Below, in pieces: positions 9,425 to 18,378 of a stretch of DNA of 64,000 nucleotides. Under the pieces are notes generated by a model. It saw only the letters and a program-made list of their open reading frames with translations. It was not told the DNA's origin and made no database searches. Position 1 is the first letter of the stretch. Every line of letters begins with the position of its first letter. Origin of the DNA: JACMJL01 sp963791805 (lineage in GTDB: Bacteria; Bacillota; Clostridia; Clostridiales; Clostridiaceae); NCBI GenBank assembly GCA_963791805.1, contig CAWBTU010000004.1, positions 806,001-870,000 of the forward strand, in the 5' to 3' direction. Made by a program: the position numbers and the translations under genes.

Positions 9425-9651
9425 TAAACTCCCCCCAGAGACAATTTCTTTTGACTAATACTAATTTATCATATAATTATGAACACTTTATTAACAAAAC
9501 ATAAACAAACCAAAAATCTGTCGAAGTCCTTTTTTATACACTTATAGAGTTCATAAAAAGTAAGTACTTTAAATTGTCAACAAATAGTATATAATTAGGG
9601 TAGGTCAAGCCTATATTTTATGATTATATTCATATAGAAAGGAGAACTAAG

Positions 9652-9939
9652 ATGATAAGAATTATCGCAAAATCCTACTACAGTGAAGATAAAATTGAAG
9701 ATGTAATGAAACTATATCAAGTGCTCGTTGATGCCTCAAGACTTCAAGATGGTTGCATTAAATATGAACTATTTATGGATGTTAAAAATCAATCTGCATT
9801 GACTATTGTGGAAGATTGGGAAAGTGAAGAAGCTCTAAAAAGTCATGCAGCTTCAGATATTTTTGTTAAAACTGTTGAGGAACTAAAAAAATTTGCTACA
9901 AAAGCACCAGAAATGGACATCTATTTGAAAGTACTTTAA
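9652..9939 (+). CDS. ABM-domain (antibiotic biosynthesis monooxygenase-like) small protein
   Basis: 95 residues, the size of a single dimeric alpha/beta barrel ABM domain, as in YgiN-type quinol monooxygenases. Typical features are the start MIRIIAKSYY, RLQDGCIKYELF, VEDWESEEALKSHAASD and FVKTVEEL. The family oxidises quinols or other small aromatics without cofactor, but many members have no known reaction. Start follows AAAGGAG at 9638-9644. A TATAAT lies at 9590-9595 without a good -35. It is the only plus-strand gene among the first sixteen kilobases. Confidence 0.85.
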   Translation: MIRIIAKSYYSEDKIEDVMKLYQVLVDASRLQDGCIKYELFMDVKNQSALTIVEDWESEEALKSHAASDIFVKTVEELKKFATKAPEMDIYLKVL

Positions 9940-9944
9940 AAAAA

Positions 9945-9983
9945 TGTGGATACATTTGCTTTTGCAAGTATATCCACATTTTT
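9945..9983. terminator. Bidirectional terminator between ABM gene and chemoreceptor
   Basis: TGTGGATA and TATCCACA close a stem with an inner TTGC/GCAA helix and a TTTT loop. It is flanked by A-run and T-run on both sides, so it can stop transcription from the ABM gene and from the convergent chemoreceptor gene. Confidence 0.85.
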
Positions 9984-10039
9984 CATTTTCAATTGTTTAC
10001 TTTTACATTTATGCTTTAATTAATTCCTTTAATCAACTT

Positions 10040-11752
10040 TTACAGCTTAAATTTGTTAAGCTCTTCTGATAGTCTCTCTGCTGATGTTGATAGACTTTGA
10101 GCTGTATCAGAAACAGCTCCAGCAGACTTACTCATTTCCTCAGATGATGCAGCAATTTCTTCTGATGATGCTGAATTTTCTTCTGCCACTGCACTTGTGC
10201 CTTCAATCTTAGAAAGGACCGGAACTATATCTGAGTTTAACCCATTTATTCCTATGGAAACCTTTTCTATATCAGGCAATATCTTTTCAACTGATTCTAC
10301 AATAGATTTGAAAGATGCTATGGATGTATTAATAGTAGTAACTTCATTAGTTAACTCATTGCTTACATTTCCAGTTGTACTAACTAGATTTGATGCTTCT
10401 GAAGATACCATACTTAATAGTTCACTTATCTTCTCTGAAGAATTTCTACTTTGGTCAGCCAGCTTACGAATTTCATCAGCTACAACAGAGAATCCCCTGC
10501 CAGCTTCTCCAGCTCTTGCTGCCTCAATTGCAGCGTTAAGGGCAAGTAAGTTAGTTTGTGCAGAAATACTATTAATTAAGCCTGTTATTTCGTTTGCTTG
10601 ATTTATTCTACCTTCAAGTAATTTAATTCTGCTAATTACTTCATCAAAAGAAACACTAATGTTACCTAAAGACTCCATAAGCCCTTCTAACTGATTATTA
10701 CTCGTACTTGCCATACTTCCAATACTTCCTGCTGTATTATTAACTCCACCGATTAAATTTACGAAATTCTCTAGTTCTTCTCCAAATTTCTTTATAGAAT
10801 TATTAATAGACATTAATTCTGAAGATTGTGTAGATGAACCTGAGGCCACTTCATTTACCGCTACTGAAACTTCTTGTGATGTAGCCGACATTTCTTCTGA
10901 TACTGCTAATAGTGAAGAAGATTCCTCACCTACCGTATGCGCCACAACCTTTATTTCCCTTAGTAAAGTTGCTAAGGAGCTTCTCATAGCATCTAGTTGT
11001 ATATTCATCTTACCAAATTCAGTACCATCTGCAATCTCAATTTCTGTAGCAAAATTACCAGACGTAAAGTCTCCAGAAGCTATTGTATTTATTATTTCTA
11101 TCATATCTTCAAACAAGCACTTTAGCTCCTTAATAAATACTAATGAAATTGCAATCAAAAGTGCACCTGCAAACCCTGCAACTATCAAAAATAAGGTTTT
11201 AGAAGCTTTCGATACATTATTGTAGTCTTTTATATCAGAAGCTGTAAGACTCTTCTCATGATCTACCATTTTTGAGACTTCATTAATAACATCTTCGCTC
11301 ACTTTTTGAAACGCTAAATATTTTTCTGGTGATACCATAGAACCTGCCTTCTTTTTTTCATTTACCTCAGCAAATAAACTAACAGCACCTTCAAAGTTAG
11401 CTTGTATGCTTTTTAATGAGGCTTTTTCGGTATCATCTAAGTCTTGATTACTAAGCTTTTTAACAATAGCTTGGTTATTTGCAACTGTCTTTCCCACATT
11501 TGTTGCTAATGCATCTGAATACGGACTACCAACAAACTTTAATACATCGTATTTTAGCAGATTATTCCCTGCATTCAAGTCTCCAAATAATTCTATGTTC
11601 CTAATTCTTTCATCACTCATTTTTGAATAATAATTATTCAATTTTGAGGATGTTACAAAACTCACAACACCAATAGTAATAAAAGCTATAAATGCAATAA
11701 CTATCAATACAATAGTTCCATGTACTAATTTTACTTTCTTTCTTAGTTTCAT
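10040..11752 (-). CDS. Methyl-accepting chemotaxis protein, copy 1
   Basis: 570-residue membrane chemoreceptor. TM1 about residues 10-32, an extracellular four-helix-like sensor about 33-185, TM2 about 187-210, a HAMP region, then the long cytoplasmic coiled coil. The conserved CheA/CheW-binding tip is NLLALNAAIEAARAGEAGRG. Glu/Gln- and Ser-rich stretches (SEEIAASSEEM) are likely methylation regions. SD AAGGGGGAGAG. The cytoplasmic half is nearly identical in protein to copy 2 (12185-13897), while the sensor halves differ, so the two receptors probably report different ligands to the same kinase. The ligand cannot be inferred. Confidence 0.95.
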   Translation of the reverse strand: MKLRKKVKLVHGTIVLIVIAFIAFITIGVVSFVTSSKLNNYYSKMSDERIRNIELFGDLNAGNNLLKYDVLKFVGSPYSDALATNVGKTVANNQAIVKKLSNQDLDDTEKASLKSIQANFEGAVSLFAEVNEKKKAGSMVSPEKYLAFQKVSEDVINEVSKMVDHEKSLTASDIKDYNNVSKASKTLFLIVAGFAGALLIAISLVFIKELKCLFEDMIEIINTIASGDFTSGNFATEIEIADGTEFGKMNIQLDAMRSSLATLLREIKVVAHTVGEESSSLLAVSEEMSATSQEVSVAVNEVASGSSTQSSELMSINNSIKKFGEELENFVNLIGGVNNTAGSIGSMASTSNNQLEGLMESLGNISVSFDEVISRIKLLEGRINQANEITGLINSISAQTNLLALNAAIEAARAGEAGRGFSVVADEIRKLADQSRNSSEKISELLSMVSSEASNLVSTTGNVSNELTNEVTTINTSIASFKSIVESVEKILPDIEKVSIGINGLNSDIVPVLSKIEGTSAVAEENSASSEEIAASSEEMSKSAGAVSDTAQSLSTSAERLSEELNKFKL

Positions 11753-12124
11753 TTTCTCTCCCCCTTTGAATGTTATATCATGATTGTGAATTTAACCAGT
11801 AAGCTTCATAAAAATTCTAATACAAATTCCACCTCCATTAACAAAACTACCTTTAATTAAAATTCAAATTTACTATTTTTATGAACATTCAGAAACTTGT
11901 TATAAATGCTTGTGCGTAGATTAATACTATATATTTTTCAACTTCAAATTTAAAAATCCTATAATAAAACAATAACATATAAAATACCCGTTAACAATAC
12001 GTTTTTTCGACAATATTCTATTTGTTTCACTGTTGTTATTTTTTATTTTTTTAAATTATTTATATTTATATTTAACTTGTCAGTGTAAATTACTTAGCAT
12101 TAAATTTTTGTATAAATTACTAAT
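11753..12124. other. Intergenic stretch upstream of chemoreceptor 1
   Basis: About 370 bases of very AT-rich DNA with no open frame supported by a ribosome binding site. It should contain the promoter of the downstream chemoreceptor, but I see no clear sigma-A or motility-sigma match and no riboswitch signature. Confidence 0.5.
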
Positions 12125-12167
12125 AAAAAATCACCCCTATGATGTCTTTTTTCCATCATAGGGGTGA
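12125..12167 (-). terminator. Intrinsic terminator of chemoreceptor 2
   Basis: A perfect 14-base-pair stem, TCACCCCTATGATG with CATCATAGGGGTGA, encloses an A-rich loop and is followed on the minus strand by six T. It lies 18 bases after the stop of the second chemoreceptor. Confidence 0.93.
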
Positions 12168-12184
12168 GATCTTTTTACTAATTA

Positions 12185-13897
12185 TTAAAGTTTAAATTTA
12201 TCAAGTTCTTCTGAAAGTCTTGTTGCCGAACCTGAAAGACTTTGAGCAGTTGTTGATACAGAACTTGCAGATCTATTCATTTCTTCTGATGAAGCTGCGA
12301 TTTCCTCTGAAGATGCAGAGTTTTCTTCTGCTACAGCGCTAGTACCTTCTATTTTAGAAAGCACTGGAACTATATCTGTATTTAATCCGTTAATACCTAT
12401 AGAAACCTTTTCTATATCAGGTAATATCTTCTCAACTGATTCTACAATAGATTTGAAAGAAGCAATAGAAGTATTAATTGTTGTAACTTCATTAGTGAGC
12501 TCATCACTAACATTTCCAGTTGTGCTAACCAAATTAGATGCTTCAGATGATACCATGCTCAATAACTCACTTATCTTTTCTGAAGAATTTCTGCTTTGGT
12601 CTGCCAATTTACGAATTTCATCCGCTACAACAGAGAACCCTCTACCTGCCTCTCCTGCCCTAGCTGCCTCTATTGCAGCATTAAGTGCAAGTAAGTTTGT
12701 TTGTGCAGAAATACTGTTGATTAACCCAGTTATTTCATTAGCTTGGTTTATTCTATCTTCCAAAAGTTTAATTCTATTAATTACTTCATCAAAAGATACA
12801 CTTATGTTACCTAAAGATTCCATAAGTCCTTCCAGTTGATTATTACTTGTACTTGCCATACTTCCAATACTACCTGCAGTGTTATTAACTCCTCCGATTA
12901 ATTTAACGAATTTTTCTAGTTCGTCACCAAAGGTCTTAATTGAGTTGTTAATTGACATCAGCTCTCCTGATTGTTCAGAAGAACCAGTTGCAACCTCATT
13001 AATTGCTAAAGCCACTTCTTGGGATGTTGCTGACATTTCTTCTGAAACTGCTGATAATGTTGAAGATTCTTCTCCTACAGTATGTGCTACTACTTTAATA
13101 TCATTTAATAAACTTGCTACAGATTTTCTCATAATATCAAGTTGCATATTCATCTTACCAAATTCAGTACCATCAGTAAGACTCATCTCATCATCAGAAA
13201 CTCCTGAAGTAAAGTCTCCTGAAGCAATAGTATTAATTGTAGCTATCATTTCTTCAAATAAAAATTTTAACTCGCGTATAAACAATATAGAAACTAATAG
13301 TAACAACGCAGCTGATACTCCGGCAACTATCCAAAATACTATTTTAAATGTATCAGATACATTATTATAGTCATTAATATCTGAGTTCGTACTATCCTTT
13401 ACCTCATTCACCATTTTATCCATGACAACTGTAATTTCTGCTCCATTTGTTTCAAACTTTGTAAGCTTGTCCATAGTAATCATAGACCCAGCCTGTTTCT
13501 TGACTACTAGTTCTTGAAAAATCTCCAAAGAGCTATTATAGTCAGTTTGTATTATTTTCAATTGAGCTCTTTCTGTATCATTTAAATTCATTTTCTCTAT
13601 CTTACTAAGGTATCCTTCAGCTTTTAGAGTACTATCTTGTGCTTCCTTTATATTAGCAGCTGTAATAGGTAAATATACTATTTTCGTAAGTGGAACCTTT
13701 AGCGCATTAAAAGTTGTAGTAAAATCACCATATAACTCAATTTTCTGAATGCTATCAGTGCTAATTGTATCATAATAATTATTAAGCTTTGAAGAAGTTA
13801 CAAAGCTTACAACTCCAATAGTAGAAAGTGCTACAAATGCAATTAAAATAAGGGCAATAGTTCCATGAACAAGTTTAACTTTTTTTCTTAATTTCAT
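12185..13897 (-). CDS. Methyl-accepting chemotaxis protein, copy 2
   Basis: 570 residues, same architecture as copy 1: TM1 about 10-32, sensor about 33-188, TM2 about 190-212, HAMP, then the signalling coiled coil with the NLLALNAAIEAARAGEAGRG tip. Over roughly 210 residues around the tip the two copies differ at only a handful of positions, whereas the extracellular sensors are much more diverged (this one has LTKIVYLPITAANIKEAQD where copy 1 has YDVLKFVGSPYSDA). SD GAGGATAAG. Monocistronic, with a strong terminator downstream. Confidence 0.95.
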   Translation of the reverse strand: MKLRKKVKLVHGTIALILIAFVALSTIGVVSFVTSSKLNNYYDTISTDSIQKIELYGDFTTTFNALKVPLTKIVYLPITAANIKEAQDSTLKAEGYLSKIEKMNLNDTERAQLKIIQTDYNSSLEIFQELVVKKQAGSMITMDKLTKFETNGAEITVVMDKMVNEVKDSTNSDINDYNNVSDTFKIVFWIVAGVSAALLLLVSILFIRELKFLFEEMIATINTIASGDFTSGVSDDEMSLTDGTEFGKMNMQLDIMRKSVASLLNDIKVVAHTVGEESSTLSAVSEEMSATSQEVALAINEVATGSSEQSGELMSINNSIKTFGDELEKFVKLIGGVNNTAGSIGSMASTSNNQLEGLMESLGNISVSFDEVINRIKLLEDRINQANEITGLINSISAQTNLLALNAAIEAARAGEAGRGFSVVADEIRKLADQSRNSSEKISELLSMVSSEASNLVSTTGNVSDELTNEVTTINTSIASFKSIVESVEKILPDIEKVSIGINGLNTDIVPVLSKIEGTSAVAEENSASSEEIAASSEEMNRSASSVSTTAQSLSGSATRLSEELDKFKL

Positions 13898-14215
13898 TTA
13901 CTTATCCTCCTCATAATCTTATTTTTGTCATTTTACCAAGCTAAATCCAACAGTGTAATCGGTATCAATTTTTACTTACTTGCACCTCCGATTTTAAACC
14001 TAAATTGTAATTATCAAATAAAGATTCACCACTAAAAACAAATTGTTATATAGTTTAAGAATATCATATATAAGACTTGTTCACAATGAAATCTATCCTG
14101 ATTATTAAAAAAACACTATATTTTTATTTATTAAGTTTAAATTCGACAGTAAACATAATACTAACAATAAAAATGCCATTAGTAATAAATATAATTGCTC
14201 AAAATCACATATATT
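13898..14215. other. Intergenic stretch between chemoreceptor 2 and topB copy 2
   Basis: About 320 bases without a supported gene. It holds an SD-like GGAGGTG on the minus strand near 13982-13988 with no open frame behind it, and one half of a 13-base direct repeat (14073-14085, repeated at 14232-14244). No convincing promoter, riboswitch or structural RNA is seen. Confidence 0.45.
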
Positions 14216-14263
14216 TAAAAGGACCATAGTCAGACTTGTTCACACAATTCCTTCTATAGTCCT
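14216..14263 (-). terminator. Probable terminator of topB copy 2
   Basis: AGGACTATAG and CTATGGTCCT form a ten-pair stem with a long loop, followed by TTTT, eleven bases after the topB stop. The large loop and short T-run make it a moderate candidate. Confidence 0.55.
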
Positions 14264-14273
14264 AAATATGCTT

Positions 14274-16433
14274 CTATTTTAGTTTAAGCTTAGCTAAAGC
14301 TTCAGCCATTGCTGGATTGATATTTTCATCCTTCTTATTCTGCGAATTTAAAAATTTGCTTACATCTCTCTTATCTAAAGCACTCTTTTCTGAGTCTCTA
14401 CGTTTGTTAAATGCTGAAAGTTTTTCTCTATATCCACAGCCACAAACGAATAGCTTATTTTCTCCTTCTCCTCTTATCTCCATCTTTTTATGACAAGTAG
14501 GACAACGTGCATTAGAAACCTGTGAAACACCTTTCCGATATCCACAATCTCTATCTTGGCAAACTAACATTTTACCTTTTTTTCCGTTAACTTCAAGCAG
14601 ATATTTACCGCAGTCTGGGCACTTAGCCCTTGTAGCATTGTCATGTCTATATATTTCTGAAGAACCTACAACATTTCCAACTAGTTTAGAAGCATAATCT
14701 CTCATTTCTTTTACAAAATTCATAGAGTTAGCCTTACCTTTACTTATAAGCTGAAGCTGTTGCTCCCACTTTGCAGTAAGTTCGGGTGATTTTAAATCCT
14801 GTGGAACTAAACTTATAAGTTGTATTCCTTTTGATGTAGGATGAATCTCCTTACCTTTTCTTTCAATATAGAAAGTGTTGAACAATTTCTCTATTATATC
14901 TGCTCTGGTAGCAGGTGTTCCAAGTCCTGAAGTATTGTCCAAGGCTTCTCTTAATCCTTGATCGTCAATATCCTTACCGGGATGTTCCATGGCAGTAAGT
15001 AAAGTTGCTTCAGTAAATCGTGCTGGTGGTTTAGTCTTTTCATTTACAGACCTTACCCCTGTTAATTTAACTTCTTCACCCTTATTAATTGGTGGAAGGG
15101 ATTGATCTTTTTCTTCTCCATCATCTGAGCTGCTTATTTCCTTCCAACCCTTTGATTTGACTATCTTACCTTTTGCAGAGAAAGTTTCACCCTTTACTTC
15201 AATTTTAACAGTAGTCTGTTCATACTCGAAGGCAGGACTTAATACTTCTAGAAATCTTTTTACTACTAAGTCATATATATTTCTCTCTTCTTTATTTAAG
15301 CTAGATAAATCAACATGTTGTTCAGTTGGAATTATTGCATGATGATCTGATACTTTACTGTTATCTACTAGTCTATTTGTAGTTTGGATTCGATTCTTTA
15401 TTATATTTCTAGCAGCAATTTGGTATGGTCCTACCGCTATACTTTTAAGCCTATCAGGCAAAGTAGCCACTATATCTGTAGTTAAATATCTTGAATCAGT
15501 TCGAGGATAAGATAACAGTTTATGGTTCTCATACAATCTCTGCATTAAATTAAGTGTCTGTTTTGCAGAATATCCATATTTTCTATTAGCATCCCTTTGT
15601 AGTTCAGTTAAATCATATGCAAGTGGTGGAAGCTCTTTCTTAAAGGCTTTATTCACATCCACAACAATACCCATTTGATTATTTACTTTAGAAACTATAT
15701 CTTCTGCCTTTTGCTTATCAAAGGTACGAGTTTCTCCATTTTTGCTTGACCATTGAACATTAAAATTGTTTACCTTACCACTTACTGTCCAATAATCCTT
15801 AGGAATAAATTTCTTTATTTCATTTTCTCTATTAACAATTAAGGCTAAGGTTGGAGTTTGGACTCTTCCTGCAGATAATTGTGCATTGTATTTGCAAGTT
15901 AATGCCCTAGTAACATTTAGGCCAATAAGCCAATCTGCCTCTGCTCTTGATTGCGCTGCCCAAAATAAATTTTCATAGTCTCTCCCAGGCTTAAGGTTAG
16001 CAAAGCCATCTTTAATGGCCTTTTCTGTTTGCGAAGATATCCATAATCTCTTTATTGGTTTTCTAAAGCTTGCTTTTTCAATAATCCAACGAGCAACTAA
16101 TTCCCCTTCACGTCCTGCATCTGTTGCAATAACTAGCTCATCAACATCATTTCTATTTAACAATTCTCTAACCACACTAAATTGCTTGCTAGTATCCTTT
16201 ATAACTACTAACTTTAACGATTTTGGTAGCATTGGAAGGTCTTCCATTTTCCAACTTTTATATCTATCATCATATGCCTCTGGGTCAGCTAAAGTAACAA
16301 GGTGACCTAATGCCCAAGTGACAATATATTTTGATCCCATTAAATATCCATTTCCACCTTGAGAGCAATTTAGAACCTTTGCTAGTTCCCGCCCTACTGA
16401 TGGTTTTTCAGCTAAAACTAATATTTTTCCCAT
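14274..16433 (-). CDS. topB: DNA topoisomerase III (type IA), second copy
   Basis: 719 residues. The Toprim domain has LAEKPSVGREL and ATDAGREGELVARWI; the active-site tyrosine is Tyr309 in SYPRTDSRYL. The C-terminus has three cysteine clusters resembling zinc ribbons (CPDC then CQDRDCGY, CPTC then CGCGY) and a Lys-rich tail. This is the usual clostridial/Bacillus TopB form and the better candidate for the housekeeping enzyme that resolves recombination and replication intermediates. Start ATG after AAAGGAT. Transcribed alone, divergent from the transglutaminase-like gene. Confidence 0.94.
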   Translation of the reverse strand: MGKILVLAEKPSVGRELAKVLNCSQGGNGYLMGSKYIVTWALGHLVTLADPEAYDDRYKSWKMEDLPMLPKSLKLVVIKDTSKQFSVVRELLNRNDVDELVIATDAGREGELVARWIIEKASFRKPIKRLWISSQTEKAIKDGFANLKPGRDYENLFWAAQSRAEADWLIGLNVTRALTCKYNAQLSAGRVQTPTLALIVNRENEIKKFIPKDYWTVSGKVNNFNVQWSSKNGETRTFDKQKAEDIVSKVNNQMGIVVDVNKAFKKELPPLAYDLTELQRDANRKYGYSAKQTLNLMQRLYENHKLLSYPRTDSRYLTTDIVATLPDRLKSIAVGPYQIAARNIIKNRIQTTNRLVDNSKVSDHHAIIPTEQHVDLSSLNKEERNIYDLVVKRFLEVLSPAFEYEQTTVKIEVKGETFSAKGKIVKSKGWKEISSSDDGEEKDQSLPPINKGEEVKLTGVRSVNEKTKPPARFTEATLLTAMEHPGKDIDDQGLREALDNTSGLGTPATRADIIEKLFNTFYIERKGKEIHPTSKGIQLISLVPQDLKSPELTAKWEQQLQLISKGKANSMNFVKEMRDYASKLVGNVVGSSEIYRHDNATRAKCPDCGKYLLEVNGKKGKMLVCQDRDCGYRKGVSQVSNARCPTCHKKMEIRGEGENKLFVCGCGYREKLSAFNKRRDSEKSALDKRDVSKFLNSQNKKDENINPAMAEALAKLKLK

Positions 16434-16556
16434 TAAATTTATCCTTTCAATTTTGAAATCATTATTATAAAGCTACAAGTTCAGCACTAATTATATTTAT
16501 TCAACGAACTTGTTGCTCACAGACAGTCAGTCATACTGAAAAATTTTTTCAGCTGT

Positions 16557-16585
16557 TTGACTATAGTAATTATAACACTTAAATA
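16557..16585 (+). promoter_or_regulatory. Tentative promoter of the transglutaminase-like gene
   Basis: TTGACT (16557-16562) and TAAATA (16580-16585) with a 17-base spacer; a better TATAAT lies at 16584-16589 but at 21-base spacing. The match is modest in an AT-rich region. Confidence 0.35.
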
Positions 16586-16723
16586 TAATAATGCAAAAAA
16601 AGTGCAACATATTTGTGGAAAAATTTATCATATTTCTATCTTGAACTATTGCCAAAGAACAGAAGAATGTTGTAGAATGAATTGTTTATATACTTATCAA
16701 CTAATAAAAGAGGTGAACTGCGA

Positions 16724-17854
16724 ATGGAAGATAAAAAGAAAATTAACTATAAATATATTTTATTTATTATTACTATAATCCTAATATCCTATAAAAGTCA
16801 GTTAGCTTCCTTTGCAACTTCATTAATACCAAAAAAGATAGTAAATTCATATAATATCACTGCTACAATTAACCAACATGACAAATACAACTTACCGAAA
16901 AAATCAAATGCTTATTTTAATTTTGGTGGTAAAAAATCTGTAAATATAAAATGGGAACCTAACAAAATTGACACATCCTCTCCAGGGACTAAAACTGCAT
17001 TAGGGACCATTAAAGGATACTCAAGAAAAGTAACTTTTACAGCTACTGTATTACCAGAAACTACTTTAAACGATGTTTCTGATTGTTCCACTGTAAACAG
17101 TCTTATTGAAGTGAATATGCAACTTCCTAGCAATGCAAAATATGTATGGTTTAAAACCAGCAAAGGACTTGAATCAAAATCATCAGTTCTGCCCGTTTAT
17201 GATAAAACTAATAGTTACAAACTATATTTACCCTTTGGTAAAGGTAACTATTATATAGATATTCTTACAGGAACTAGCTCAGAAAATAATAGTCCTTTTT
17301 ACTTATGGAAATCCATGGAGGTAGTTAATGAGGATAGCCGAGACTTAAGATTTCTATTACCTGATAAAAACGTAGAAAGTGATTCTACAAAAATTATTGA
17401 CCTTGCTACAAGTATTGTGTCTGGTCTTAAAACAGATATGGAAAAAACACGAGCAATTCATGATTGGGTAGCTACTAATATATCCTATGATACTAAGTCT
17501 TATTATAAAAATGATTTTCATGAATTAAGTGCTCTAGAAACACTTCAAGGTAAAAAAGCCATTTGTAGTGGCTATGCAAATTTAACTGCTGCACTTAACA
17601 GGGCTGTTGGAATTCCAACAAAAGTAGTTGGTGGAAATGCTTGGGACTCAAGCAAAAAAGCTCATTCAAGTCCAAGCGGCCATGCTTGGAATGAAGCATA
17701 CATCGATGGAACATGGATAGCGGAAGACACTACCTGGGATGCAGGTGCTATAGATAGTTACAGTAAGAAATTTCATTTTAAGTTGTCACATAAGTACTTT
17801 AATCCTAATATGAGTAAATTTACAGATGATCACCTAAAAACCTCGGAAGAATAA
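16724..17854 (+). CDS. Exported transglutaminase-like (cysteine protease fold) protein
   Basis: 376 residues from ATG 16724, preceded by AGAGGTG; a Met 14 codons upstream lacks a binding site. A signal or anchor helix (YILFIITIILISYKSQLASFA) is followed by beta-rich segments and a C-terminal transglutaminase-like domain. The catalytic triad is recognisable: Cys281 in AICSGYANL, His in GHAWNEAYIDGTW and Asp in EDTTWDAG. In bacteria such extracellular domains are usually peptidases or crosslinkers of wall proteins; no substrate is evident. Monocistronic, convergent with aroQ. Confidence 0.88.
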   Translation: MEDKKKINYKYILFIITIILISYKSQLASFATSLIPKKIVNSYNITATINQHDKYNLPKKSNAYFNFGGKKSVNIKWEPNKIDTSSPGTKTALGTIKGYSRKVTFTATVLPETTLNDVSDCSTVNSLIEVNMQLPSNAKYVWFKTSKGLESKSSVLPVYDKTNSYKLYLPFGKGNYYIDILTGTSSENNSPFYLWKSMEVVNEDSRDLRFLLPDKNVESDSTKIIDLATSIVSGLKTDMEKTRAIHDWVATNISYDTKSYYKNDFHELSALETLQGKKAICSGYANLTAALNRAVGIPTKVVGGNAWDSSKKAHSSPSGHAWNEAYIDGTWIAEDTTWDAGAIDSYSKKFHFKLSHKYFNPNMSKFTDDHLKTSEE

Positions 17855-17923
17855 TGGACAATTGGCAATTAAGGAAACTTTTCATTACGTGAAAAGTGAA
17901 CTAATAACTGTCAATTGTCCATT
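17853..17923. repeat. Palindromic element between convergent genes, likely terminator
   Basis: The arms AATGGACAATTG (17853-17864) and CAATTGTCCATT (17912-17923) are inverted and continue inward as GCAATTA/TAACTGT. A second, inner palindrome (ACTTTTCAttacGTGAAAAGT) sits in the middle. It fills the whole gap between the transglutaminase-like gene and aroQ and could stop transcription from both sides. The TGGACAATT-CAATTG wording resembles small dispersed repeats of clostridial genomes, which cannot be tested here. Confidence 0.6.
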
Positions 17924-17924
17924 C

Positions 17925-18362
17925 TCAATTTTGAACTGTCTTTGCCATAAGTGCCAGTATTGCCATTACATAACCGTATGGACCAAATCCTGAAATCTGA
18001 CCAATACAGGCTGGAGCTGTTACGGACTTAGTTCTAAATTCTTCCCTAGCATGAATATTACTTAAATGGACTTCAACTGTTGGCAGTGATACTGCTTTTA
18101 TTGCGTCATGTATAGCATAACTGTAGTGAGTGTATGCTCCTGGGTTTATTATTATTCCGTCATAATTACCAATTGCTTGATGAATTAAGTTTATTATTTC
18201 ACCCTCAATATTATTCTGAAAAATTTCTACTGCTACGCCTAATTTCTTGCCTTCTTGGAATACATAATTGCACATATCAACATAAGACATTTCACCATAT
18301 ATGTCCTTTTCTCTCACTCCAAGCATATTTAGATTAGGTCCATTTATTATTAATATACTCAT
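17925..18362 (-). CDS. aroQ: Type II 3-dehydroquinate dehydratase
   Basis: Converts 3-dehydroquinate to 3-dehydroshikimate in the shikimate pathway. 145 residues, the normal length of the dodecameric type II enzyme. Motifs: INGPNLNMLGVREKDIYG with the catalytic Tyr, NPGAYTHYSYAIHDAI with the substrate-binding Asn, and EVHLSNIHAREEFR with the catalytic His/Arg region. SD GGAGGG. Last gene of the aromatic operon, 16 bases after pheA. Confidence 0.96.
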   Translation of the reverse strand: MSILIINGPNLNMLGVREKDIYGEMSYVDMCNYVFQEGKKLGVAVEIFQNNIEGEIINLIHQAIGNYDGIIINPGAYTHYSYAIHDAIKAVSLPTVEVHLSNIHAREEFRTKSVTAPACIGQISGFGPYGYVMAILALMAKTVQN

Positions 18363-18378
18363 AAAATCCCTCCATTTA

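Noticed and set aside
13930..13975. Motility-sigma-like promoter (TAAAAATTGATACCGATTA) upstream of chemoreceptor 2
   Set aside because: The TAAA and CCGAT parts are too close together for the known 15-16-base spacing.
14073..14244. 13-base direct repeat AGACTTGTTCACA at 14073 and 14232
   Set aside because: Only two short copies, no structure or gene linked to them; could be chance.
16536..16552. Palindrome CTGAAAAATTTTTTCAG
   Set aside because: A/T-dominated and not placed like a terminator; no support for an operator.
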